Source: an uncultured Peptoniphilus sp.
GTDB taxonomy: Bacteria; Bacillota; Clostridia; Tissierellales; Peptoniphilaceae
Reading direction: 5' to 3'
Assembly (NCBI GenBank): GCA_946999425.1
Contig: CAMQDG010000080.1
Coordinates: forward strand, 1-5,413
DNA: 5,413 nucleotides
In this document: piece after piece, positions 1-5,413 of the stretch
Numbering within the stretch: position 1 is the first letter of the stretch
How the letters are laid out: every line of letters starts with the position of its first letter
Notes under the pieces: model-generated
Databases searched by the model: none
Seen by the model: the letters and a program-made list of their open reading frames with translations, nothing else
What the model was told of the DNA's origin: nothing
Translations under genes and position numbers: made by a program

Positions 1-2
1 AT

Positions 3-3000
3 TTGCTAAATGTAGAAAACAAGGACAAAAAAATAGAGGAGATTGATTGCAGTAAATATTTTAATTTAGGTAATGATAAATTCTATTACGATATATCTTA
101 TGCAAGTAAAGATAAGGGGTCGCCTAAAGCTATATTTGAAGCGGAACCAATGGGTAGAATACAAGCAGGTTCAACTCTATATATAATTGATTATTCTGAC
201 GACCGTCATTCTCTTTTAGAAAATGGAAACTTTAAGTATGACGATTTTCAATATGGAACTCATAAACTTGATGACACGGGCAAGGTAAGAGCAGCAAAAA
301 TACCAAAAAGATTCCGTAGCTTAATAACAACAGAAAATCCAAAAGGTGAAGGCTTTGATTTTACAATAGCTACAACAAAGACCGATACAGATATATCTAA
401 CACAAGGCTTTCTACTTACGTAAACAGAACCCTTTACACAGGACTTAAAGATAAAGACACGGGAAAAGATATAAAGGATGAATTTATGCCTATATCCACT
501 CAAACAAACGTAAGAATAAAAGGGGCTAAATTTGCTAATGGAGTATTTAAAGACTCTAAAAAAACCTTAATATCTGACTGGTATTTTCAATCATATATGT
601 TTGAAGTAGATAACGGACCAAGAAGAGTAAAAGTATTAAGCATAAAACCAGAAAACAAGACAGAACTCAATAAAGATCCAGAAAAACCTCAGGATCCGAA
701 AAAACCCGAAAAGCCGGAGCAACCATTGCCACCAAACACAGAAGTAGAAATGGAAATTGAGGTAGGTTATGAAGATCCAGAAGGACCAAAGAAAGATAAT
801 ACTGTTGAAGATTCAAAAACACCAGATAATCCTAAGAAGAAAAGAGGAGAAACTCCTGAAAAGGAAGTAAAACCAGTAGTAGATGTAACAACAAAAACAG
901 ACGATCCTAAGGGTGACAAAACGACAACAACTGTTGAATCCTCAGATACAATTAAGATTCCTGGTAAGAAGAGAACAAGAATTAAAACAAAAGTTAAAAC
1001 AGGAGAAGAAGGAACAAATATTGAAGTTTGTGCGTCTTTAAATGGAAAAACTTTTGGTAAAAATACAAAAGATTTAACAAAAGAAGAAAAGGCTGAATAT
1101 TGTAAGAAATTTAAAGTAGGAAATAACGTTGATGTAGGGATAGATCCTGAAGTAGAAGTAAGAGGTAACGGAGTAGATAAAGATAAAAAAATCTACAAAA
1201 AAGGCTCTACAATAACAGTAGGATTTGCTGCAAAATACTTTGCAGGAAATAAAATAATAGGAACAGGTAGAGATAAGGACCCGAGAATTAATATACTTTA
1301 TGAAGTAAAAGACGGAAACGGCAAGACCTTAACCAAGGGAAATAAAACCCTAAACTCAGAACTACGCCCGGGACAAAAAGAAAAAATAGGAGATATAAGT
1401 TTTACTCCTCAAGACCAATTCTTTGTGGCATGTGCAAAAATAGATCCTAAACATACAAAATTAGGACAAAACACTAAAAATTCAAATGACGAATTGTGCG
1501 TAAGCTATAATACAAGCGGAGAAGAAATTAAAAACTATGCAGTAAGAGATTTAGTAGTAAGCCCAACATCAGTCTCCTTAGATAGAAATGTTCAATCCAA
1601 AAGAGAAAATGTGAAAGTATCTTTTGCCATTGCTAACGAATCAAGCGAAAAAAATCCACTACCTGAAACAGTAGTAACAAAGATAACCTATGAAGGCGTA
1701 TCAAAAAATATAAACGTAAACGTTCCTAAGGGCAAAACTATAAGTAAGACTGAGAATTTAATTCTTGATTTAAGGGCAGGAGGAACCCAACCTACATCAA
1801 GAAAGCTTACAATAGAAGTTAACCCTCAGAGAAATCCTAAGGAACAAATCTTAGGAAGAGATCCTTATGAGGATAACATTAAAACGGCAACTATACAGGT
1901 GTTTAGATTCTTTGATGGTTGCCCAGCCAACAAAGGAGAATACAATAGAAACAAGAATATTGAAAACAAGAATATGGTTTCAAGCATTAATTATAATGTA
2001 GACTTTACAACATCAGGAAGGGTAACTTACGGATGGAGTGAAGAAGTTTATGATTACAACGCCTGCGCGAGATATGAAGATGTATGGATACCAGGTGCCC
2101 CCTTCTATAATCCTTGGTCTGGCATGTGGGAAGAAGGAAGACCTTATAGAGAAACACGTTGCGCTCAATACGGAAAATGGGTAACTCAATATAGAACAAG
2201 CTCAGGACAGGTGCGAAATCAACCTGCTCAATCAAGGTTCTATAAAGATGTTGCTTTAGAAGAAAAAATAAACGTAGATCCTAAGTTTAGGTCAAAATTA
2301 ACTTATGACCTTGAAAGAGTACCAAGAAGTGCAAGAAATGACAATAACCCTCAAGGTTGGGTAGACTTAAGTGGAGCTAAGATTAAAAATGGAAATGGCT
2401 TTGAATTAAAGTATAATTACACTTATGATTTAAAAACTAAGAACGGACAAAATCTAAGGGCTCAGGTACAAAGATATGAGGCGGAACAAAAAATGAACAA
2501 CGGAGATGCTGAATACGCCCTTATGAGAGCAAATGTACCAAGTAGCGTTTTAAATGAATGGCGTTCAAGTGGTGGAAGAAATAAGAGCTATCCACATTCA
2601 CAAGATGTAAGAGTAGAAAATAAGACTTACAGAGACCATAGGCCAGTTGAAACCTTAGGACAACTTTTAGGACAAGGAGCAAGAACTCAGGCGTGGGCTA
2701 ATGTTCCGAAACTTTCAAGCAAAATGAAAGATAAAAACTGCTTACCCCTTGATGTTTATAAAGAAACACCAGCTAATATGAGTGATGTAGGTACAGTAAC
2801 TGTAAAATATGATTTTAGAGTGCCTGAACTTCCTAATGCTCAAGGCAATGCTAAAGTAAGAAAGCTTTATACAAGATTACCAGAACCTAATCAAACAGGA
2901 CCTTTATCTTTGACTATGAGACCTGTTTCAGGATTTACAAGGAATCTAAAGACTCCAAGACCTAAAAAGCCTTTGTTATGGCAATGGGTTGACGGAAGGG

Positions 3001-3047
3001 TAGATATTAAAGCTAACGATGATATTAAAACTCACATTTTGAAATAA
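3..3047 (+). CDS. Large multi-module, probably secreted or surface protein; 5' end probably outside window
   Basis: I do not recognise a named family. The frame is open from the first bases; the TTG at position 3 has no visible RBS and is probably not the true start, so at least 1014 residues are the C-terminal part of a larger protein. In order: a beta-rich, polar N-terminal region (about 1-215); a Pro/Lys/Glu linker (225-244); a highly charged Lys/Glu/Thr stretch (245-340); two similar Cys-bounded segments (C343-C367 and C477-C499) in beta-rich sequence; a module at about 535-635 starting RDLVVSPTSVSLDR that reads like an Ig/CARDB-type beta domain; then a Tyr/Trp-rich part (about 676-730, with C688 and C720) and a C-terminal part with C913. 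Sparse, mostly paired Cys and the Pro-rich linker suggest an extracellular protein with disulfides. There is no LPXTG motif, no C-terminal membrane helix, and any signal peptide would be upstream. The gene ends in a strong terminator, so it is transcriptionally separate from the primase. Coding is certain; function is not. Confidence 0.85.
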   Translation: MLNVENKDKKIEEIDCSKYFNLGNDKFYYDISYASKDKGSPKAIFEAEPMGRIQAGSTLYIIDYSDDRHSLLENGNFKYDDFQYGTHKLDDTGKVRAAKIPKRFRSLITTENPKGEGFDFTIATTKTDTDISNTRLSTYVNRTLYTGLKDKDTGKDIKDEFMPISTQTNVRIKGAKFANGVFKDSKKTLISDWYFQSYMFEVDNGPRRVKVLSIKPENKTELNKDPEKPQDPKKPEKPEQPLPPNTEVEMEIEVGYEDPEGPKKDNTVEDSKTPDNPKKKRGETPEKEVKPVVDVTTKTDDPKGDKTTTTVESSDTIKIPGKKRTRIKTKVKTGEEGTNIEVCASLNGKTFGKNTKDLTKEEKAEYCKKFKVGNNVDVGIDPEVEVRGNGVDKDKKIYKKGSTITVGFAAKYFAGNKIIGTGRDKDPRINILYEVKDGNGKTLTKGNKTLNSELRPGQKEKIGDISFTPQDQFFVACAKIDPKHTKLGQNTKNSNDELCVSYNTSGEEIKNYAVRDLVVSPTSVSLDRNVQSKRENVKVSFAIANESSEKNPLPETVVTKITYEGVSKNINVNVPKGKTISKTENLILDLRAGGTQPTSRKLTIEVNPQRNPKEQILGRDPYEDNIKTATIQVFRFFDGCPANKGEYNRNKNIENKNMVSSINYNVDFTTSGRVTYGWSEEVYDYNACARYEDVWIPGAPFYNPWSGMWEEGRPYRETRCAQYGKWVTQYRTSSGQVRNQPAQSRFYKDVALEEKINVDPKFRSKLTYDLERVPRSARNDNNPQGWVDLSGAKIKNGNGFELKYNYTYDLKTKNGQNLRAQVQRYEAEQKMNNGDAEYALMRANVPSSVLNEWRSSGGRNKSYPHSQDVRVENKTYRDHRPVETLGQLLGQGARTQAWANVPKLSSKMKDKNCLPLDVYKETPANMSDVGTVTVKYDFRVPELPNAQGNAKVRKLYTRLPEPNQTGPLSLTMRPVSGFTRNLKTPRPKKPLLWQWVDGRVDIKANDDIKTHILK

Positions 3048-3079
3048 AATAAGCCCCAAAAAAGGGGTTTATTTTTTTT
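3046..3079 (+). terminator. Rho-independent terminator of the large surface-type gene
   Basis: The stem is 3046-3057 paired with 3064-3075, twelve pairs including four C-G pairs and one G·T wobble, around an A6 loop (3058-3063). Eight T residues run 3072-3079. The stem begins inside the stop codon at 3045-3047. The A-rich left flank means it might also work for the minus strand. It should insulate the primase from read-through. Confidence 0.92.
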
Positions 3080-3195
3080 ATAAATTTTTTCTTTTTTTCA
3101 TGAATAATTTTAAAAATCTTTCCCTAATAAATAGTGTAAGAAAAAAAATATTAAAGTAGCCTATTGAGGCAAGTATTTAAAGGAGGAGAAGAAAA
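3080..3195 (+). other. Intergenic leader of the primase gene, no gene seen
   Basis: This is about 116 bp of very AT-rich sequence with T and A tracts. A promoter for the primase should lie here because the preceding terminator is strong, but I see no -35/-10 pair with convincing sequence and spacing. A small hairpin GCCT-ATTG-AGGC (3159-3170) lies about 10 bp before the RBS; four pairs are too few to call it regulatory. No small ORF with an RBS is visible. Confidence 0.5.
3180..3186 (+). promoter_or_regulatory. Ribosome binding site of the primase gene
   Basis: AAGGAGG sits nine bases before the ATG at 3196. It is a full match to the anti-Shine-Dalgarno core and fixes the start of the primase. 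Confidence 0.9.
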
Positions 3196-4242
3196 ATGGT
3201 AAGTCTTGAAGAGCTTTTTGAAGCTTGTTACAGTCTTCCTATACAAAAAGTAGTAGGAGCCTACATTCCAGTAAAGAGAGTAGGAAATTATTATGAGGCC
3301 TTGTGTCCTTTTCACGCAGATAAACATTTGGGGTCTTTTAAATTAACCCCCAGACTTAATATTTTTAAGTGTTTTTCTTGTGGAGAAGGTGGCGGATCCG
3401 TTGCTTTTGTATCTAAGCTTTTTGGGCTTACCTACATGGAAGCGGCCGTAAAAATATCAAGAGACCTGTCCTTATTTCCATCTGAAGACTTAGATTATTT
3501 TAGTAAAAAAGATATAGATAAGTCTTTGTGGAGAAAGGCAAATAAGAAAATGGCAGATAAGTATATTAAGGTAGAAGAAAATGAAATTGCTGATGTTGAA
3601 AGCAGAGATAAAGCTTATAGACTTTTTTTAAAAGAACTTTCTTTAAATGACGAAGACTTTTTACATTTAAAAAATGAAAGGAACTTGTCTGAAGAAGAAA
3701 TCCGTCAAGGTCTATATAAGACTCTATCAAAGGACTCCAATGTATGTAAGGATATGTTTAAAAACAACAAGATCCATGACAAAGATTTAATGGGAGTTCC
3801 GGGCTTTTACAAGGCAAAGAATGAAGAAGGAGTGTATGAATGGAGAAATGTTGCTTCTGAGGGGATAGTTATTCCTCTTTTCAATCAAGAAAAGAAGATT
3901 TTTGCCCTACAAATAAGAAAACGAGAAGGAGAATCAAGATACGTTTTCTTCTCCTCCAGCTTTGCTAAGAACAGGGCAGGACTTATTTCAGGCACATCAG
4001 CCCAATCAGGATATGACGTTATATATCCTAAAAATCCTAAGTCTTATACCCTCTTTATAACTGAGGGAAGATTTAAGGGGGCGGCCCTATCAAGGTTCCT
4101 AAATACCCCCATAATTACTTTACAGGGAGTTAATTCATGGAAGACGGAAGATTTAATGTCAACTATTAAAGAAGTAGAAAAAAAGTATTTTGAAAAATGC
4201 AAAGTGAAGAAATTTACAAGAATAGTAATAGTTTATGATTAA
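3196..4242 (+). CDS. CHC2 zinc-finger / Toprim primase, first exon, interrupted by an IStron
   Basis: DnaG-type primase of a mobile element, expected to make RNA primers for replication of that element. The zinc site is complete: C37-P-F-H40 and C59-F-S-C62, the CHC2 pattern, followed by a glycine-rich turn. After a charged middle region (about 110-195), residues about 195-348 resemble the DUF3854/Toprim-like region of phage and ICE primases: PGFY, GIVIPLF, then FITEGRFKG with the probable catalytic E290, then LQGVNSW (G311-W315). The last residues, IVIVYD, match the Toprim strand that normally continues as an Asp-x-Asp motif. Here D348 (4237-4239) is followed at once by TAA (4240-4242), so the second Asp and the whole C-terminal part are missing. 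A group I intron begins at 4240, so the gene is best read as exon 1 ending at 4239, with exon 2 beyond the window. Unspliced, it would give a primase without a complete active site. The start is set by AAGGAGG. Confidence 0.9.
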   Translation: MVSLEELFEACYSLPIQKVVGAYIPVKRVGNYYEALCPFHADKHLGSFKLTPRLNIFKCFSCGEGGGSVAFVSKLFGLTYMEAAVKISRDLSLFPSEDLDYFSKKDIDKSLWRKANKKMADKYIKVEENEIADVESRDKAYRLFLKELSLNDEDFLHLKNERNLSEEEIRQGLYKTLSKDSNVCKDMFKNNKIHDKDLMGVPGFYKAKNEEGVYEWRNVASEGIVIPLFNQEKKIFALQIRKREGESRYVFFSSSFAKNRAGLISGTSAQSGYDVIYPKNPKSYTLFITEGRFKGAALSRFLNTPIITLQGVNSWKTEDLMSTIKEVEKKYFEKCKVKKFTRIVIVYD

Positions 4243-4622
4243 AAAGCACGAGGTCTTAAAGCCAAGTGTTAAGTATAGTCAGTGTGTAGAGAAATCTGCA
4301 TGTAGATACGGACACTTTAGATCCGTACAACAAAGAAACTGAATTGCCGGAAACTCCTAAAGATAGTTGAACCACAACGTAAAGATGAAATAAACTTAAG
4401 CGTGAAGGTAGCGAAAGCAGAAAAAATCAACTATATGGCATAAGGTTAAATCCTAAGTGCTTTAAAATGGACAATCGGCAGCCAAGCATTAAATAGATGA
4501 AGGTTCAACGACTATCCCTCGTGAAGGGAGTACACTACAAGCTATTGGTAGTGGAAGTGGTTTCGCCTAAACAGGTAAGGCTGTAGGACAAGATATAGTC
4601 TGTGCTTAATAAAAATATTAAG
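4240..4622 (+). ncRNA. Group I self-splicing intron ribozyme core, subgroup IA-like, 5' part of the intron
   Basis: Helices can be traced in the canonical order. P1: exon 4232-4239 with guide 4253-4260, seven of eight pairs, with U4239·G4253 at the splice site. P2 candidate: 4264-4268 with 4313-4317, or the hairpin 4307-4312/4322-4327. P3: 4335-4341 with 4558-4564 (two wobbles). P4: 4344-4349 with 4476-4481, inside the conserved P and Q elements (AATTGCCGGAAACTCC; AATCGGCAGCCAAGC). P5 extension: 4363-4370 with 4427-4434, eight perfect pairs, enclosing a GCGAAAGC GNRA tetraloop hairpin (4411-4418). P7: 4510-4515 with 4595-4600, inside the R and S elements (GTTCAACGACTA; AAGATATAGTC). P7.1: 4515-4519/4525-4529. 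P7.2: 4533-4538/4548-4553. P8: 4565-4568/4578-4581. P9: 4605-4611/4616-4622 with an AAAA loop. Two extra hairpins between P7 and P3 are typical of subgroup IA. The intron proper runs on to a 3' splice site beyond tnpB. Confidence 0.93.
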
Positions 4623-4623
4623 A

Positions 4624-4696
4624 AGTTCATAAGAGAACTGTATAAAATGTAGCGATTTTATATGAACGACACTTCCCATAGGGGTTAACTATCCCT
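4624..4696 (+). other. Hairpin-rich spacer between intron core and tnpB
   Basis: Three further hairpins follow P9: 4624-4628 with 4635-4639 (AGTTC/GAACT); 4641-4648 with 4655-4662 (eight pairs, loop GTAGCG); and 4680-4683 with 4693-4696 (AGGG/CCCT). A competing pairing, 4625-4630 with 4662-4667 (GTTCAT/ATGAAC), would enclose the first two. They may be P9 extensions of the ribozyme (P9.1, P9.2) or structural DNA/RNA of the IS605-type left end. From 4698 to 4747 I see only AT-rich sequence. Confidence 0.6.
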
Positions 4697-4747
4697 TGTA
4701 TATAAAACTTAATATGGAATTAAATAAATTGGTTCATTGATATAACA

Positions 4748-4776
4748 TTGCTATTATACCATAAGTATGGTATAAT
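4748..4776 (+). promoter_or_regulatory. Internal promoter of tnpB, predicting a leaderless mRNA
   Basis: The -35 box is TTGCTA (4748-4753), then exactly 17 bp, then a perfect -10 TATAAT (4771-4776) with the extended -10 TG at 4768-4769. A start seven bases after the -10 box falls on 4783, the A of the tnpB ATG. No Shine-Dalgarno sequence precedes that ATG, which fits a leaderless transcript. Confidence 0.75.
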
Positions 4777-4777
4777 A
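4752..4777. repeat. Perfect 12-bp inverted repeat over the tnpB promoter
   Basis: The arm TATTATACCATA (4752-4763) is the exact reverse complement of TATGGTATAATA (4766-4777), separated by AG. It covers the promoter spacer and the whole -10 box. It could be an operator for a dimeric regulator, a subterminal palindrome, or an RNA hairpin just before the tnpB start in long transcripts. Confidence 0.9.
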
Positions 4778-4782
4778 TAGGC

Positions 4783-5413
4783 ATGAAGACGAATAAACAA
4801 AAAGACAAAATATATCGAACTTTAAAAGTTAGAATTTATCCAACTAAAAAACAAGAAGAATTAATTATCAAAACTTTCGGTTGTGTAAGGTATGTATATA
4901 ACTACTACTTAGATAAAAGAAAAAAGTTTTATGAAAGTGAAAAAGCTGATTTCACCTATTATCAATGTAGTAAAGACTTAACATCCTTGAAAAACAAACT
5001 TGCTTGGTTAAAAGAACCTGATAAGTTTGCCCTACAAGTAGCTTTAGAAAATTTAGATGAAGCCTACCAAATGTTTTTTAAAAAACTTAATGGCTATCCA
5101 AAATTTAAATCTAAGAAAAAATGTAGAGATTCTTATACAACAAAACGCTCACAAAAGAACATTGAAATGCTTGATAGCTGTATTAAACTTCCAAAGCTTA
5201 GGAAGGTAAAATATAGGGATAAATCTATTATTAAAGGAAAGATAGTAAACGTCACTATATCAAAAACAAGAACAGGTAAATATTTTGCAGCAATAACTTA
5301 TGAAAAAGAAATAGAACCTCTTAAAAAAACAGGTTCTAATGTAGGTATAGATGTAGGGTTAAAGGACTTCTGTATCCTTTCAACAGGAGAGAAAGTTTCA
5401 AATCCTAAATTCT
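4783..5413 (+). CDS. tnpB: IS200/IS605-type TnpB RNA-guided nuclease, 3' end outside window
   Basis: This frame has no stop from ATG 4783 to the window end, giving 210 residues (MKTNKQKDKIYRTLKVRIYP...). The start matches the TnpB N-terminus: a short basic lead, then a YRTLKVRIYPTKKQEELI strand and a GCVRYVYNYYLDKRK helix. The middle has the usual YPKFKSKK segment and a TRTGKYFAAITYE strand. The RuvC-I motif VGIDVGLKDFCIL is intact with D190 as the predicted metal-binding Asp, close to D191 of ISDra2 TnpB. RuvC-II, RuvC-III and the zinc ribbon would lie downstream. Full members are about 370-410 residues, so about half is seen. TnpB cuts DNA next to a short TAM using a guide from the element's 3' end, which favours retention of the element after excision. 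No frameshift or internal stop is seen, so it is probably functional. There is no RBS, and no earlier in-frame ATG with one. Confidence 0.94.
   Translation, partial: MKTNKQKDKIYRTLKVRIYPTKKQEELIIKTFGCVRYVYNYYLDKRKKFYESEKADFTYYQCSKDLTSLKNKLAWLKEPDKFALQVALENLDEAYQMFFKKLNGYPKFKSKKKCRDSYTTKRSQKNIEMLDSCIKLPKLRKVKYRDKSIIKGKIVNVTISKTRTGKYFAAITYEKEIEPLKKTGSNVGIDVGLKDFCILSTGEKVSNPKF

Larger units (their letters stand above)
4240..5413 (+). mobile_element. IStron (group I intron plus IS200/IS605-type tnpB), right end outside window
   Basis: A group I intron core followed on the same strand by tnpB, inserted in a protein gene, is the architecture described for IStrons such as CdISt1 of Clostridioides difficile. 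The left end is placed at 4240 because the primase frame ends there, P1 pairing fits there, and the preceding bases are ATGAT, sharing TGAT with the TTGAT target reported for CdISt1 and ISDra2. IS200/IS605 elements insert 3' of such a motif without target duplication. No tnpA (Y1 transposase) lies between the intron and tnpB, so mobility would need TnpA supplied elsewhere, unless one lies downstream. The right end, 3' splice site and any TnpB guide-RNA region are not in the window. Confidence 0.88.

Noticed and set aside
3..5. TTG as the real start of the first gene
   Set aside because: There is no upstream sequence to hold an RBS, no signal peptide follows although the protein looks secreted, and the frame is open to the window edge.
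321..503. Minus-strand 60-codon open frame
   Set aside because: It lies wholly within the large plus-strand gene, has no RBS and its Cys/Phe-rich translation resembles no protein; it is an antisense shadow.
2005..2235. Minus-strand 76-codon open frame
   Set aside because: It is antisense to the Trp/Tyr-rich part of the large gene, with no RBS or recognisable domain.
3159..3170. Regulatory hairpin in the primase leader
   Set aside because: Only four base pairs, no T tract and no extension of the stem; expected by chance in such sequence.
3196..4242. A naturally short, complete 348-residue primase
   Set aside because: The frame ends inside a core Toprim strand immediately before the second Asp, and a group I intron with fitting P1 starts at that base. 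Interruption explains both facts.
4240..4780. Group II intron or riboswitch as the structured RNA
   Set aside because: The P/Q/R/S conserved elements and the P3-P8 order are those of group I introns, and no group II domain V is seen.
4783..5413. Homing endonuclease or Cas12 effector as the intron-encoded protein
   Set aside because: There is no LAGLIDADG, GIY-YIG or HNH motif and no CRISPR repeat; the N-terminus, size trend and position of RuvC-I D190 match TnpB.

Overview
This looks like a mobile-element segment from a low-GC Gram-positive anaerobe in the broad sense of Clostridia/Firmicutes. The DNA and codon use are A/T-rich, the one visible ribosome binding site is a strong AAGGAGG, and the terminator is a classic GC hairpin with a T tract. 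I cannot name a species. All genes lie on the plus strand. A CHC2/Toprim primase next to a very large secreted-type protein suggests an integrative conjugative element, a phage or a plasmid. That is an inference from gene content; no conjugation gene is visible.

Layout: (1) 3-3047 is the 3' part of a very large, unrecognised, Cys-containing, multi-module protein that probably starts before the window. (2) 3046-3079 is a strong Rho-independent terminator that closes that unit. (3) 3080-3195 is an AT-rich leader without a gene, ending in a strong RBS. (4) 3196-4239 encodes the first 348 residues of a primase: a CHC2 zinc finger, a middle region and the start of a Toprim-like domain. Its reading frame stops right after the Toprim sequence IVIVYD. 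(5) From 4240 to the end of the window lies an IStron: the catalytic core of a group I self-splicing intron (about 4240-4622), more hairpins (4624-4696), a compact promoter embedded in a perfect 12-bp palindrome, and the first 210 codons of an IS200/IS605-type TnpB RNA-guided nuclease (4783 to beyond the window).

The central result is that the primase is interrupted rather than naturally short. The interruption falls exactly after the codon for the Toprim Asp. The last eight exon bases (4232-4239) pair with a guide sequence at 4253-4260 to form a plausible P1 helix with the hallmark U·G at the splice site. If the intron splices, the primase frame should be restored. If it does not, translation ends at the first intron codon (TAA). 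The element therefore appears to combine an insertion/retention module (TnpB) with an RNA-level module (ribozyme) that hides the insertion from its host gene. The 3' splice site, the right end, any guide RNA and the second primase exon lie beyond the window.
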